Shown: piece after piece, positions 19,812 through 29,699 of the stretch
How positions within the stretch are numbered: position 1 is the stretch's first letter
Layout: each line of letters starts with the position of its first letter
Source of the DNA: JBAYSY01 sp041675885
Lineage (GTDB): Bacteria; Pseudomonadota; Alphaproteobacteria; Rhodobacterales; Rhodobacteraceae
NCBI GenBank assembly: GCA_041675885.1
Contig: JBAYSY010000012.1
Coordinates: 1 to 59,411, forward strand
Direction of reading: 5' to 3'
DNA length: 59,411 nt
Notes under the pieces: model-generated
What the model was told of the DNA's origin: nothing
Databases searched by the model: none
What the model saw: the letters and a program-made list of their open reading frames with translations, nothing else
Made by a program: the position numbers and the translations under genes

Positions 19812-21167
19812 ATGAATTACCACTTCAATCTGTTCAAGGGCTTCAAGAAACACACGGGGAAAGATCACAAGCCCCACAAGCCGTGCAAACCGGAGGAGCC
19901 CGAGCGCGACGGCAAGATCTTCGGGACCAGGGGCGACGACCTGATCGACCGGAATTACACCGGCGATCCCGACGGCGACATGATCGACAACAAGGACGCC
20001 ATCCTGCCCGGCCACGCGCCAAACGATGATGTGGTCTATGCCGGGGCCGGCAATGATACCGTCCATGCGGGCAAGGGCGACGACCTGGTGTTCGGCGGCG
20101 CGGGCGACGACCTGCTTTACGGCGAGTCCGGCAGCGACACGCTTTGGGGCGAGGGCGGCAACGATACGCTCCACGGCGGCAAGGGTGACGACATGCTGCT
20201 GGGCGGCGAGGGCGACGACCATCTCCATGGTGGGCCGGGCAACGACTACCTCGATGGTGGCGAGGGCGACGACCATATCGAGGGCGGCACCGGCAAGGAC
20301 ACGCTGGTCGGCGGTTCGGGCAATGACACGCTGGTCGGCGGGCCGGGCGCGAACCTGATCTACGGCGGTGGCGGCCGCGACCTGATCATCGGCGCCAACC
20401 CCGGCGATTACATCGACGGCGGCGAGGGGGGCGACGACTGGGATACGCTCGACCTGCGCGGTTCGGGCCCGTTGCGGGTGACCTATGACGACTCCAACCC
20501 CGAGAACGGCATCGTCACCTTCTTCGATGGCAAGGGTAACGAGGCCGGCACGGCGCGCTTCACCAATATCGAGCATGTGATCCCCTGTTTCACGCCCGGC
20601 ACGCGCATTGCCACGCCGAAGGGCGAACGCCTGATCGAGGATCTGCGCGAAGGCGACAAGGTGATCACCCGCGACAACGGTATCCAGGAAATCCGCTGGA
20701 TCGGGCGGCGCGATCTCGACTGGCAGACGCTGGCGACCAACCAGCACCTGAAGCCGGTGCTGATCCGCCAGGGCAGCCTCGGCAACGGCCTGCCCGAACG
20801 CGATACGCTGGTCAGCCCCAACCACCGGGTTCTGGTCGCGAGCGACCGCACCGCGCTTTACTTCGACGATCGCGAGGTTCTGGTGGCGGCCAAGCATCTG
20901 GTCGGCACCGCGGGCGTGATGCCGGTCGAAAGCGCGGGCACCGCCTATATGCACCTCCTGTTCGACCGGCACGAGGTGGTGCTGTCGAACGGAAGCTGGA
21001 CCGAAAGCTTCCAGCCGGGCGACTATACGCTGAAGGGCATGGGCAACGCCCAGCGGACCGAGATCTTCGAGCTGTTCCCCGAACTGCGGACCCTCGCGGG
21101 CCGCAACGACTACGGCGCGGCCCGCAAGACGCTCAAGCGGCACGAGGCGATGCTGCTGACGAAGTGA
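19812..21167 (+). CDS. RTX calcium-binding repeat protein with C-terminal Hint domain
   Basis: 451 residues. A short polar N-terminus is followed by repeated RTX nonapeptides of G-G-x-G-x-D-x-L/x-x type (roughly residues 75-200). A Hint_2 (hedgehog/intein-like) domain starts at C-F-T-P-G-T-R-I-A-T, with W-I-G-R-R and S-P-N-H-R-V-L later. RTX repeats fold on calcium outside the cell and often mark type I secretion substrates. The domain could self-cleave, but the usual intein C-terminal H-N is not obvious. A second ATG at 19806 is possible; the spacing to GGGG favours 19812. Confidence 0.85.
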   Translation: MNYHFNLFKGFKKHTGKDHKPHKPCKPEEPERDGKIFGTRGDDLIDRNYTGDPDGDMIDNKDAILPGHAPNDDVVYAGAGNDTVHAGKGDDLVFGGAGDDLLYGESGSDTLWGEGGNDTLHGGKGDDMLLGGEGDDHLHGGPGNDYLDGGEGDDHIEGGTGKDTLVGGSGNDTLVGGPGANLIYGGGGRDLIIGANPGDYIDGGEGGDDWDTLDLRGSGPLRVTYDDSNPENGIVTFFDGKGNEAGTARFTNIEHVIPCFTPGTRIATPKGERLIEDLREGDKVITRDNGIQEIRWIGRRDLDWQTLATNQHLKPVLIRQGSLGNGLPERDTLVSPNHRVLVASDRTALYFDDREVLVAAKHLVGTAGVMPVESAGTAYMHLLFDRHEVVLSNGSWTESFQPGDYTLKGMGNAQRTEIFELFPELRTLAGRNDYGAARKTLKRHEAMLLTK

Positions 21168-21188
21168 CCGGTCGGCGGGCGTGCGGCT

Positions 21189-22253
21189 TCAACCTGCCGC
21201 CTGCCGCGGTCCGGTCACCCGCAGCGCCAGCCGCCAGCACCCCCAGGCGATCAGCGCGCCGAAATAGCCGTCGATCGCGTAATGCCAGCCCAGCACCACA
21301 GAGCCGAGCATGATCAGCGCGGCAAAGCCGGTCAACAGCCAGCCCGCCAGCCGCGCCCAGGTAAAGGCATAGAGCGCCAGCAGGGTGGAACTTGCCACAT
21401 GCATGGAGGGCATGGCGGAAATGCCGTAGCCCGCCGCGTTGGGGTTGTATCCGCTCCACAGCAGTTCCTGCACGCCGAGCGCCCAGACCGGGCTGATCTC
21501 GTGCGAGGCTTCGAGCGTGGCCATCAGCGGCACGAATGCATCGCCGTAGCCCAGACGTTCGTAATAGACCGGCCCGGCGGATGACAGGACCGTCGCCAGC
21601 ATATTGCCGCCAAGCGCCCAGACCAGCACGAAAGCGACCAGAAACGCCGCGCGGGCGCGCGGGTTGACCCCGGTGAAACAGGCGATGAAGACCACGAAGA
21701 ACAGCAGCACGGCCCAGAAGTGATAGGCGCCGTTGATGAAACTCACCGCCCAGGGCATTTCGATCAGCGGCATCAGCAGCGCATAGGGGTCGTGGCCGAA
21801 ATGCACGATCCGGTCCCATTCGGCGAAGGTCTCGTCAAGCCAGAAGGGTTGCAGAAGCTGGATCACCGATTTGAAGAAGCTGAACGTGGCGCAGAACAGC
21901 GAGATCGCCCCCAGCGCCACCAGCCCGCGAAACATCCGCGGCCAGTCGGTCAGTGTCTCGCGCAATTCGGTCGCCAGCCGCCCGAGCGAGGTGTCGCCGC
22001 CGCCTTGCAGGATGCGGAACCGCTGCCACAGCAGCAGCGACAGCATGAAGACAGGCATCAGCTCTCCCATCCGCCCGCCCGCCGCGCGCAGCACGAAACT
22101 GTTGAAATCAAGCTGGAATGCATGGGAAAAGGTGAAGGCAAGCGCCAGATGCACCGCCACCAGCGCCACCAGCCAGCCGTTGTCGCGAATGGCGGCCAGC
22201 AGGATGCGCCCGCGCCCTTCGACGGCGGAAACGGTGGTGTGACTTGCGAACAT
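21189..22253 (-). CDS. PAP2 superfamily membrane phosphatase/transferase
   Basis: 354 residues with about eight hydrophobic segments. The C-terminal third has the PAP2 catalytic motifs: A-M-P-S-M-H-V-A-S-S and G-W-H-Y-A-I-D-G; the histidines are expected to be catalytic. It resembles the PAP2_3 subgroup that includes inositol phosphorylceramide synthases. It probably acts on a phospholipid or polyprenyl phosphate at the outer face of the inner membrane. Divergent from ribE, convergent with the RTX-Hint gene. Confidence 0.82.
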   Translation of the reverse strand: MFASHTTVSAVEGRGRILLAAIRDNGWLVALVAVHLALAFTFSHAFQLDFNSFVLRAAGGRMGELMPVFMLSLLLWQRFRILQGGGDTSLGRLATELRETLTDWPRMFRGLVALGAISLFCATFSFFKSVIQLLQPFWLDETFAEWDRIVHFGHDPYALLMPLIEMPWAVSFINGAYHFWAVLLFFVVFIACFTGVNPRARAAFLVAFVLVWALGGNMLATVLSSAGPVYYERLGYGDAFVPLMATLEASHEISPVWALGVQELLWSGYNPNAAGYGISAMPSMHVASSTLLALYAFTWARLAGWLLTGFAALIMLGSVVLGWHYAIDGYFGALIAWGCWRLALRVTGPRQAAG

Positions 22254-22271
22254 GATCTGCCCCTGTTGTAT

Positions 22272-22324
22272 CCAGCCCCCTGTCCATGCCCGCGAAGATG
22301 GGCATCAAAAGGGCAGGGGGCTGG
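22272..22324. repeat. Large two-tier inverted repeat in divergent region
   Basis: Outer arms CCAGCCCCCTG (22272-22282) and CAGGGGGCTGG (22314-22324) are perfect over 11 bases. Inner arms ATGCCC (22286-22291) and GGGCAT (22300-22305) close an eight-base loop. It lies between the PAP2 and ribE starts. No FMN riboswitch consensus is seen here. Confidence 0.7.
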
Positions 22325-22397
22325 CGATTTGTGGCGGGATCGTGGAAAACGTCCCCCCGCTCCGGCCTTGCCAGCGGCACCGGCCGGGGCTAGGTCA

Positions 22398-22429
22398 GGG
22401 GCAAACGGAGGGTGGGGCAAACGGAGGGT
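22398..22429 (+). repeat. Exact 16-bp tandem duplication over the ribE ribosome-binding site
   Basis: GGGGCAAACGGAGGGT occurs twice head to tail (22398-22413, 22414-22429). Each copy contains CGGAGGGT, so two Shine-Dalgarno sites precede the ribE ATG at 22437; only the second is well spaced. Confidence 0.85.
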
Positions 22430-22436
22430 CGCGCGC

Positions 22437-23042
22437 ATGTTCACGGGGATCGTCACCGATATCGGCCGGGTGCTGGCGGCGGAACAGCGCGGCGACCTGC
22501 GGGCGCGGATCGCCACCGGCTATGACGTGGCGGGGATCGAGATTGGCGCCTCGATCGCCTGCGACGGGGTGTGCCTCACGGTGGTCGCCACCGGCACCGA
22601 TCCCGAGCCGTGGTTCGATGTCGATATCTCGGCCGAGACCGTCTCGAAGACCAATATCGGCCGCCATGCCTGGGCGCCGGGGCGGCGGATCAATCTGGAA
22701 CGCGCGTTGAAGGTGGGCGACGAACTCGGCGGCCATATCGTCTCGGGCCATGTCGATGGCGTGGCCGAAGTGCTGGCCGCGGTGCCCGAGGGCGACAGCC
22801 TGCGGCTGACCCTCCGCGCGCCGGTGGAGCTTGCCGGGTTCATCGCCCCCAAGGGGTCGGTCACGCTCAACGGCACTTCGCTGACGGTGAACGAGGTGGA
22901 GGGCGCCGATTTCGGCGTCAACCTGATCCCGCATACGCGCGAGGTGACGACATGGGGCGGGGTGGCCGTGGGTGATACGGTCAACCTGGAGATCGACACG
23001 CTGGCCCGCTATGTCGCCCGGCTGCGCGAATGGGGGCAGTGA
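22437..23042 (+). CDS. ribE: Riboflavin synthase, alpha subunit
   Basis: 201 residues built of two similar lumazine-binding beta-barrels. It opens with M-F-T-G-I-V-T-D-I-G and shows G-A-S-I-A-C-D-G-V-C-L-T-V and the matching second-barrel block G-S-V-T-L-N-G-T-S-L-T-V-N. It dismutates two lumazines to riboflavin. First gene of the ribE-ribBX-ribH-nusB run. The start follows a duplicated ribosome site. Confidence 0.96.
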   Translation: MFTGIVTDIGRVLAAEQRGDLRARIATGYDVAGIEIGASIACDGVCLTVVATGTDPEPWFDVDISAETVSKTNIGRHAWAPGRRINLERALKVGDELGGHIVSGHVDGVAEVLAAVPEGDSLRLTLRAPVELAGFIAPKGSVTLNGTSLTVNEVEGADFGVNLIPHTREVTTWGGVAVGDTVNLEIDTLARYVARLREWGQ

Positions 23043-23208
23043 GCGCGCCCCGGACCAAGGCACATGGCCCGCGCAACACAGGGCAGCGGCCGCCCCGCTT
23101 GCAGCCCCGCTTCACGAAGCGTGCTTTTCCGCACAGGCCCCTGCCGACGCGAGCACTGGCGTTCCGGCCCCGCTTGCGCTATTCGCGAGCCGAGCGACAG
23201 AGGCAGCC

Positions 23209-24312
23209 ATGACCGACCAGACCCCCGACTATTCCGACATCATCTCCCCCGTCGAGGAGATCATCGAGGATGCCCGCAACGGGCGCATGTTCATCCTCGT
23301 CGATCACGAGGACCGCGAGAACGAGGGCGATCTGGTGATCCCGGCCCAGATGGCCACGCCCGAGGCGATCAACTTCATGGCCACCCACGGCCGCGGGCTG
23401 ATCTGCCTTGCCCTGCCCGGAACCCGGATCGACGCGCTGGGGCTGCAACTGATGTCCACCGTCAATTCCTCGCGCCACGAGACCGCCTTCACCGTCTCGA
23501 TCGAGGCGCGCGAGGGGGTGACGACCGGCATCTCGGCCCATGACCGGGCGCGCACCGTCGCCGTGGCGATCGACCCGACAAGGGGCGCGGCCGATATCGC
23601 CACGCCGGGGCATGTCTTTCCGCTGCGCGCCCGCGACGGCGGCGTGCTGGTGCGGGCGGGCCATACCGAAGCGGCGGTCGATGTGGCGCGGCTGGCGGGC
23701 CTCAACGCCGCGGGCGTGATCTGCGAGATCATGAACGAGGACGGCACCATGGCGCGGCTGCCCGATCTGGTCGGTTTCGCACAGCGCCACGGGCTGAAGA
23801 TCGGCACCATATCGGACCTGATCGCCTATCGCCGCCGCCACGACAATCTGGTGAACGAAACCGCGGTGCGCCCCGTGACCTCGGTGCATGGCGGCGACTG
23901 GCTGATGCGGGTGTTCACCGATGTGACCAAGGGCGCGGAACACGTGGTGCTGACCAAGGGCGACCTTTCGGGCGACGCGCCGGTGCTGGTCAGGATGCAT
24001 GCGCTCGACCCGCTCAAGGACGTGCTCGGGCTCGACGCCGACCATACCGGAGAGTTGCAGGCGGCGATGCGGCTCATCGCGGCCGAGGGCAGGGGCGCGG
24101 TGGTTCTGCTGCGCGACATGACCATGAAGCTTGCGGCCGAGGGCGCGGCCTCGCCGCATGTGCTGCGGCAATACGGGCTCGGGGCGCAGATCCTCGCGGC
24201 GCTGGGGCTGTCGCGCATCACGCTTGTCACCAATTCCACGCTGCCCCGGGTGATCGGTCTCGACGGTTACGGGCTGGCGATCGAGGGCACCCGCCCGATC
24301 CCGAAGGAGTAG
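23209..24312 (+). CDS. ribBX: 3,4-Dihydroxy-2-butanone-4-phosphate synthase with degenerate GTP cyclohydrolase II domain
   Basis: 367 residues. The N-terminal half (about 10-205) is a complete RibB: D-H-E-D-R-E-N-E-G-D and H-T-E-A-A-V-D, with conserved acidic and histidine residues. The C-terminal half (about 215-360) aligns with RibA but lacks the cysteines that bind zinc (C-x10-C-x-C in active enzymes); the region around D-P-L-K-D-V-L-G-L-D-A-D has none. It therefore probably makes only dihydroxybutanone phosphate, as in RibBX proteins. A separate ribA is expected elsewhere. Confidence 0.9.
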   Translation: MTDQTPDYSDIISPVEEIIEDARNGRMFILVDHEDRENEGDLVIPAQMATPEAINFMATHGRGLICLALPGTRIDALGLQLMSTVNSSRHETAFTVSIEAREGVTTGISAHDRARTVAVAIDPTRGAADIATPGHVFPLRARDGGVLVRAGHTEAAVDVARLAGLNAAGVICEIMNEDGTMARLPDLVGFAQRHGLKIGTISDLIAYRRRHDNLVNETAVRPVTSVHGGDWLMRVFTDVTKGAEHVVLTKGDLSGDAPVLVRMHALDPLKDVLGLDADHTGELQAAMRLIAAEGRGAVVLLRDMTMKLAAEGAASPHVLRQYGLGAQILAALGLSRITLVTNSTLPRVIGLDGYGLAIEGTRPIPKE

Positions 24313-24317
24313 CGCTG

Positions 24318-24857
24318 ATGGCCGGACAGGAAGCCCATTACACCCTGCCGCTGCCGGAGTTCGACCGGCCGGTGAAACTGCTGATCGTGGTCGCGCCCTA
24401 TTACCGCGACATCGCCGACAGCCTCGTGGCGGGCGCGCGGGCGGTGGCGGAACGCGCCGGGGCCACGGTCGATCTGGTCGAGGTGCCGGGGGCGCTGGAA
24501 ATCCCCTCCGCCATCGCGCTGGCCGGGCGGCTGTCGAACTACGACGGTTACGTGGCGCTCGGCTGCGTGATCCGGGGCGAGACCACGCATTACGAGACGG
24601 TGTGCAACGACAGCTCCCGCGCGCTGACGCTGCTGGGGCTGGAAGGCGCCTGTATCGGCAACGGCATCCTTACGGTCGAGACCCGCGCCCAGGCCGAGGT
24701 CCGCGCCGACCCGGGCGGGCAGGACAAGGGCGGCGGGGCGGCGGCGGCGGCGCTGCACCTGCTGGCGCTGGCGCGGCGCTGGTCGGGCGAGCGCAAGGGG
24801 ATCGGCTTCCGCCCCGGCGAGATCCGCATCGCGGATGAGGGTCCGCAGCGGACATGA
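24318..24857 (+). CDS. ribH: 6,7-Dimethyl-8-ribityllumazine synthase
   Basis: 179 residues. The conserved P-G-A-L-E-I-P, G-C-V-I-R-G-E-T-T-H-Y-E with the catalytic histidine, and G-N-G-I-L-T-V-E-T motifs are present. The N-terminus is about 15 residues longer than the shortest homologues. It forms lumazine from the RibBX and RibD products. It begins five bases after the ribBX stop and overlaps nusB by ATGA. Confidence 0.95.
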   Translation: MAGQEAHYTLPLPEFDRPVKLLIVVAPYYRDIADSLVAGARAVAERAGATVDLVEVPGALEIPSAIALAGRLSNYDGYVALGCVIRGETTHYETVCNDSSRALTLLGLEGACIGNGILTVETRAQAEVRADPGGQDKGGGAAAAALHLLALARRWSGERKGIGFRPGEIRIADEGPQRT

Positions 24858-25315
24858 GCAACAAACGACAGGCGAAATCGACGGCGCGGCTGGTCGCGGT
24901 TCAGGCGCTCTTTCAGATGGAGGCGTCGGGCCAGACCGTCGAGGCGGTGGTGGCCGAGTTCGAGGCGCATCGCTTCGGCGCGGTCTATGACGGGGACGAG
25001 ATGGCCGGGCCGGATGCAAGGCATTTCCGGCGGCTGCTCGACGGGGCGGTGAACCATCAGGCGCGGATCGACCAGATGACCGACCGGGCGCTGGTCGCCA
25101 CATGGCCCATCGACCGGATCGACCCGGTGCTGCGGGCGCTGTTCCGCGCCGCCGGGGCCGAGTTGCTGGACGAGGGCACACCGCCACGCGTGGCCATCAC
25201 CGAATTCGTCGATGTGGCCAAGGCGTTCTTCCCCGAAGGGAAGGAGGCGAAATTCGTCAACGCCGTGCTCGACCACATGGCGCGCGAGGCCCGGCCCGAA
25301 GCGTTCGCTACCTGA
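24854..25315 (+). CDS. nusB: Transcription antitermination factor NusB
   Basis: 153 residues, all-helical NusB fold. It has A-R-L-V-A-V-Q-A-L-F-Q-M-E at the N-terminus and the C-terminal I-T-E-F-V-D-V-A-K-A-F-F-P-E and K-F-V-N-A-V-L-D motifs. It acts with NusE in rRNA antitermination. Overlap with ribH is the usual proteobacterial arrangement and suggests coupling. Confidence 0.94.
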   Translation: MSNKRQAKSTARLVAVQALFQMEASGQTVEAVVAEFEAHRFGAVYDGDEMAGPDARHFRRLLDGAVNHQARIDQMTDRALVATWPIDRIDPVLRALFRAAGAELLDEGTPPRVAITEFVDVAKAFFPEGKEAKFVNAVLDHMAREARPEAFAT

Positions 25316-25379
25316 AACGGGCAGGGGGGGTGCTGCGGCACCTTTCTCGCCTGCGCCCCGGCCGGAGGCGGGCAGCCCC

Positions 25380-25416
25380 TTGCCCGGAATCAAGCCACGC
25401 AAGCGGCCCGGGCAGC
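25380..25416. repeat. Intergenic repeat family B (REP-like hairpin), copy 2
   Basis: TTGCCCGGAATCAAGCCACG followed by CAAGCGGCCCGGGCAGC. Outer TGCCCGG/CCGGGCA arms are intact; the inner stem has one mismatch. It lies between convergent nusB and purF. Confidence 0.55.
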
Positions 25417-25487
25417 ATGTCCGCCCCGTTCGGCAAGGCCGACCCGGACTGTTTTCCGAAACGAAATTTCCCATGAACGCAGGGATG

Positions 25488-26948
25488 TTACCCGGTGGCC
25501 TTCATCTCGAAACCCTTGTCGATCATGTCCGAAGGCGCTACCGGATAGTCGCCCGAGAAACAGGCGTCGCAATATTGCGGCCGCGTGCTGTCGCGCCCGC
25601 CCGCCTCGCCCGCCGCGCGGTAAAGCCCGTCGAGCGAGATGAAGCGCAGGGAATCGACGCCGATCCAGTCGCGCATCTCGGCTTCGGTCATGGTCGCGGC
25701 CAGCAGCTTGGCGCGCTCCGGCGTGTCCACCCCGTAGAAACAGGGCCAGGCGGTCGGCGGGGAGGCGATGCGGAAATGCACCTCGGCGGCGCCCGCGTCG
25801 AGGATCATCTGCTTGACCTTGCGCGAGGTGGTGCCGCGCACGACGGAATCATCGACCAGCACCACCCGCTTGCCCCGCACCAGCGCCCGGTTGACATTGA
25901 GCTTGAGCCGGACCCCCATGTTGCGGATCTGCTCGGTCGGTTCGATGAAGGTGCGGCCCATATACTGGTTGCGGATGATCCCCATCGCATAGGGGATGCC
26001 CGATTGCTGGCTGTAGCCGATCGCTGCGGGCGTGCCCGAATCGGGCACCGGGCAGACCAGATCGGCCTCCACCGGGGCCTCTTTCGCCAGTTCGACGCCG
26101 ATCTGGCAGCGGGTCTCATAGACCGAACGCCCGCCGAGGATCGAATCGGGGCGCGAGAAATAGACATGTTCGAAGATGCAGAACCGCGGCCGGCGGCGCT
26201 CGAAGGGACGGAAGCTCTCGACGCCACCGGCGCCGATCACCACCATCTCGCCCGGCTCGACCTCGCGCACGAATTCGGCGCCCACGATGTCCAGCGCGCA
26301 GGTCTCGGACGCCAGCGCCCAGCCCTCGCCCAACCGGCCGAGCACCAGGGGCCGCACCCCCAGCGCATCGCGCACGCCGATCAGCTTGGTGCGGGTCATG
26401 GCGACGATGGAAAAAGCCCCCTCGATCCGGCGCAGCGCGTCCTTCATCCGCTCGGGGATGTTCCTCTGGATCGAACGCGCCATCAGGTGGATGATGCACT
26501 CGCTGTCCGACGAGGACTGGAAGATCGAGCCGCGCTCGATCAACTCGCGCCGCAGCGCGGCGGCGTTGGTGATATTGCCGTTATGGGCAATGGCGCAGCC
26601 GCCCATGGCGAATTCGCCGAAAAAGGGCTGAACCTCGCGGATCGCGGTGGCGCCCCTGGAGCCGGTGGTCGAATAGCGGACATGGCCGATGCCGATACTG
26701 CCGGGCAGCGTCTCCATCAGGCTGGCCTTGGTGAAATTGTCGCGCACATAGCCGAAGCGATGGGCGGCGTTGAAACCGGCCCCGGGGGCATGGGTGATGA
26801 TCCCCCCGGCCTCCTGCCCGCGATGCTGGAGCGCGTGCATCCCCAGCGCGACGAAATTGGCGGCATCCGCCACGCCGATCACGCCGAAGACGCCGCACTC
26901 CTCCTTCAGCTTGTCGTCGTCGAATGGGTGGCCGAGGAAGGGTCGCAT
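25488..26948 (-). CDS. purF: Amidophosphoribosyltransferase
   Basis: 486 residues from the chosen start. A propeptide of about 17 residues precedes Cys18 in E-E-C-G-V-F-G, the amidotransferase nucleophile exposed after processing. The PRPP-binding loop V-V-L-V-D-D-S-V-V-R-G-T-T is intact. It commits PRPP to purine synthesis. Starts at 26990 and 27020 are also open; the one at 26990 has a GGAG site and cannot be excluded. Cotranscription with cvpA upstream is likely. Confidence 0.94.
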   Translation of the reverse strand: MRPFLGHPFDDDKLKEECGVFGVIGVADAANFVALGMHALQHRGQEAGGIITHAPGAGFNAAHRFGYVRDNFTKASLMETLPGSIGIGHVRYSTTGSRGATAIREVQPFFGEFAMGGCAIAHNGNITNAAALRRELIERGSIFQSSSDSECIIHLMARSIQRNIPERMKDALRRIEGAFSIVAMTRTKLIGVRDALGVRPLVLGRLGEGWALASETCALDIVGAEFVREVEPGEMVVIGAGGVESFRPFERRRPRFCIFEHVYFSRPDSILGGRSVYETRCQIGVELAKEAPVEADLVCPVPDSGTPAAIGYSQQSGIPYAMGIIRNQYMGRTFIEPTEQIRNMGVRLKLNVNRALVRGKRVVLVDDSVVRGTTSRKVKQMILDAGAAEVHFRIASPPTAWPCFYGVDTPERAKLLAATMTEAEMRDWIGVDSLRFISLDGLYRAAGEAGGRDSTRPQYCDACFSGDYPVAPSDMIDKGFEMKATG

Positions 26949-27066
26949 CGCGCCGCACTCCGAATCCTTGTCGCGCTTCGGCCCCCTCATAGGCTCTCCG
27001 GCCCCCGCTGTCACGCTCATGTCGCATATGCAGCGAAGGAAGGGGCCGGTCACAGGCGCAGGGGCC

Positions 27067-27624
27067 TCAGTCGGCGTTGCAGCTTGCCACCAGCGTCTCG
27101 TATTGCCGCACGATCCAGCCCGGCGCGTCTTCGGGGATCGCCTCCTCCAGGCCGGTCTGGAAGGCCGCGAATACCTTGGCCGAGCGCGAGTCGTCCACCA
27201 TCTGCACGGTGTTCGCCGCCACCGCCCGGTCGTAGACCAGGAAGGCCACCGCCACCAGCACCACGCCGCGCAGCACGCCGAACAGGAAGCCGAGCGCCTG
27301 GTCGATTCCGCCCACCGCGGAACGCTGCACCACCGAGGCGAAGAGCGAGGTGAACAGCGCCATCACCACCAGCCCCAGCGCGAACACCCCCGCGAAGGCG
27401 GCAATATGCGACAGTTCGCAGGATTCGCCGAGGAAGTCGCCGATCACCGGCAGTTCGCGGACCAGCGGCTCCGCCTGTGCCGCGAAGACGAAGGCGAGCA
27501 CCGCCGCCACCACCCATCCGGCGATCGCCAGCACCTCGCGCACCACCCCGCGGGAATAGGCGAGGATCGCCGACAGGATGATGATGACCGCCACAACCGC
27601 GTCGATCAGGGTAAAGCCTTCCAT
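27067..27624 (-). CDS. cvpA: CvpA family membrane protein
   Basis: 185 residues with four hydrophobic helices (about 5-25, 28-48, 65-90 and 105-130) and a soluble C-terminus. Placement directly upstream of purF matches the classic cvpA-purF pair. Its molecular role is not settled; links to purine genes, biofilm and bile resistance are reported for homologues. Start MEGFTLIDAVV; earlier codons in frame are poorly conserved. Confidence 0.9.
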   Translation of the reverse strand: MEGFTLIDAVVAVIIILSAILAYSRGVVREVLAIAGWVVAAVLAFVFAAQAEPLVRELPVIGDFLGESCELSHIAAFAGVFALGLVVMALFTSLFASVVQRSAVGGIDQALGFLFGVLRGVVLVAVAFLVYDRAVAANTVQMVDDSRSAKVFAAFQTGLEEAIPEDAPGWIVRQYETLVASCNAD

Positions 27625-27674
27625 CCAACCGCTCCTTGCTTGCGGGTCCGTCCGCGGCCCCGCCAAATCCGCGC

Positions 27675-29024
<1,350 letters not shown>

Positions 29025-29225
29025 GCGGCCTTTCTGCCCGGCCCGGCGGGTGGCCGCAAGCCCCGGTCCGGAGGGCGGCATCCGGGGCGGCCGCTGCCCG
29101 CATGAGTCCGCCCGGCCACAGCCGGGGGGCCAATATCTTGTGGGGCGGAATAAGCCCTACCCGTTGGGTGGGCGTATCCCTATAGTGGCTGCGGATAACA
29201 GGGGTTCACGACCGAGAGGAAGGCC

Positions 29226-29699
29226 ATGCGCTGCCCGTTTTGCGGTAATATCGACACGCAGGTGAAGGATTCACGCCCTGCCGAGGATCACGTCGCCATC
29301 CGCCGCCGCCGTTTCTGTCCCGCCTGCGGCGGGCGTTTCACCACCTATGAGCGGGTTCAGTTGCGCGATCTGGTGGTGATCAAGACCTCGGGCAAGCGCG
29401 AGGATTTCGACCGCACCAAGCTGGAACGCTCGATCCGCATCGCGATGCAGAAACGCCCGATCGAGCCGGAACGGATCGACCAGATGATTTCCGGCATCGT
29501 CCGGCGGTTGGAATCCCTGGGCGACACCGATGTCCCCTCGAAGGTGATCGGCGAGATCGTGATGGAGACGCTCGCGCGGATCGACACCGTGGCCTATGTG
29601 CGGTTTGCCAGCGTTTACAAGAACTTCCAGGCGGCGGACGATTTCGACAAGTTCGTGTCGGAACTGCGTCCCAAGCCCGGGGACGATGGTGACGACTGA
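29226..29699 (+). CDS. nrdR: Transcriptional repressor NrdR
   Basis: 157 residues: zinc ribbon C-P-F-C (3-6) and C-P-A-C (31-34) followed by an ATP-cone domain (about 49-139). NrdR represses ribonucleotide reductase genes according to dATP/ATP. Good GAGAGGAAGG ribosome site. It overlaps ribD by 14 bases, the common nrdR-ribD pairing. I saw no clear NrdR box in its own upstream region. Confidence 0.96.
   Translation: MRCPFCGNIDTQVKDSRPAEDHVAIRRRRFCPACGGRFTTYERVQLRDLVVIKTSGKREDFDRTKLERSIRIAMQKRPIEPERIDQMISGIVRRLESLGDTDVPSKVIGEIVMETLARIDTVAYVRFASVYKNFQAADDFDKFVSELRPKPGDDGDD

Noticed and set aside
22254..22436. FMN riboswitch upstream of ribE
   Set aside because: None of the conserved RFN blocks is present; the hairpin found is a simple dyad.
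25212..27353. 713-codon plus-strand frame across nusB, purF and cvpA
   Set aside because: Overlaps three conserved genes and has no family pattern.
29025..29225. NrdR box in the nrdR promoter
   Set aside because: No sequence close to the ACACWATATATTGTGT-type consensus is seen.
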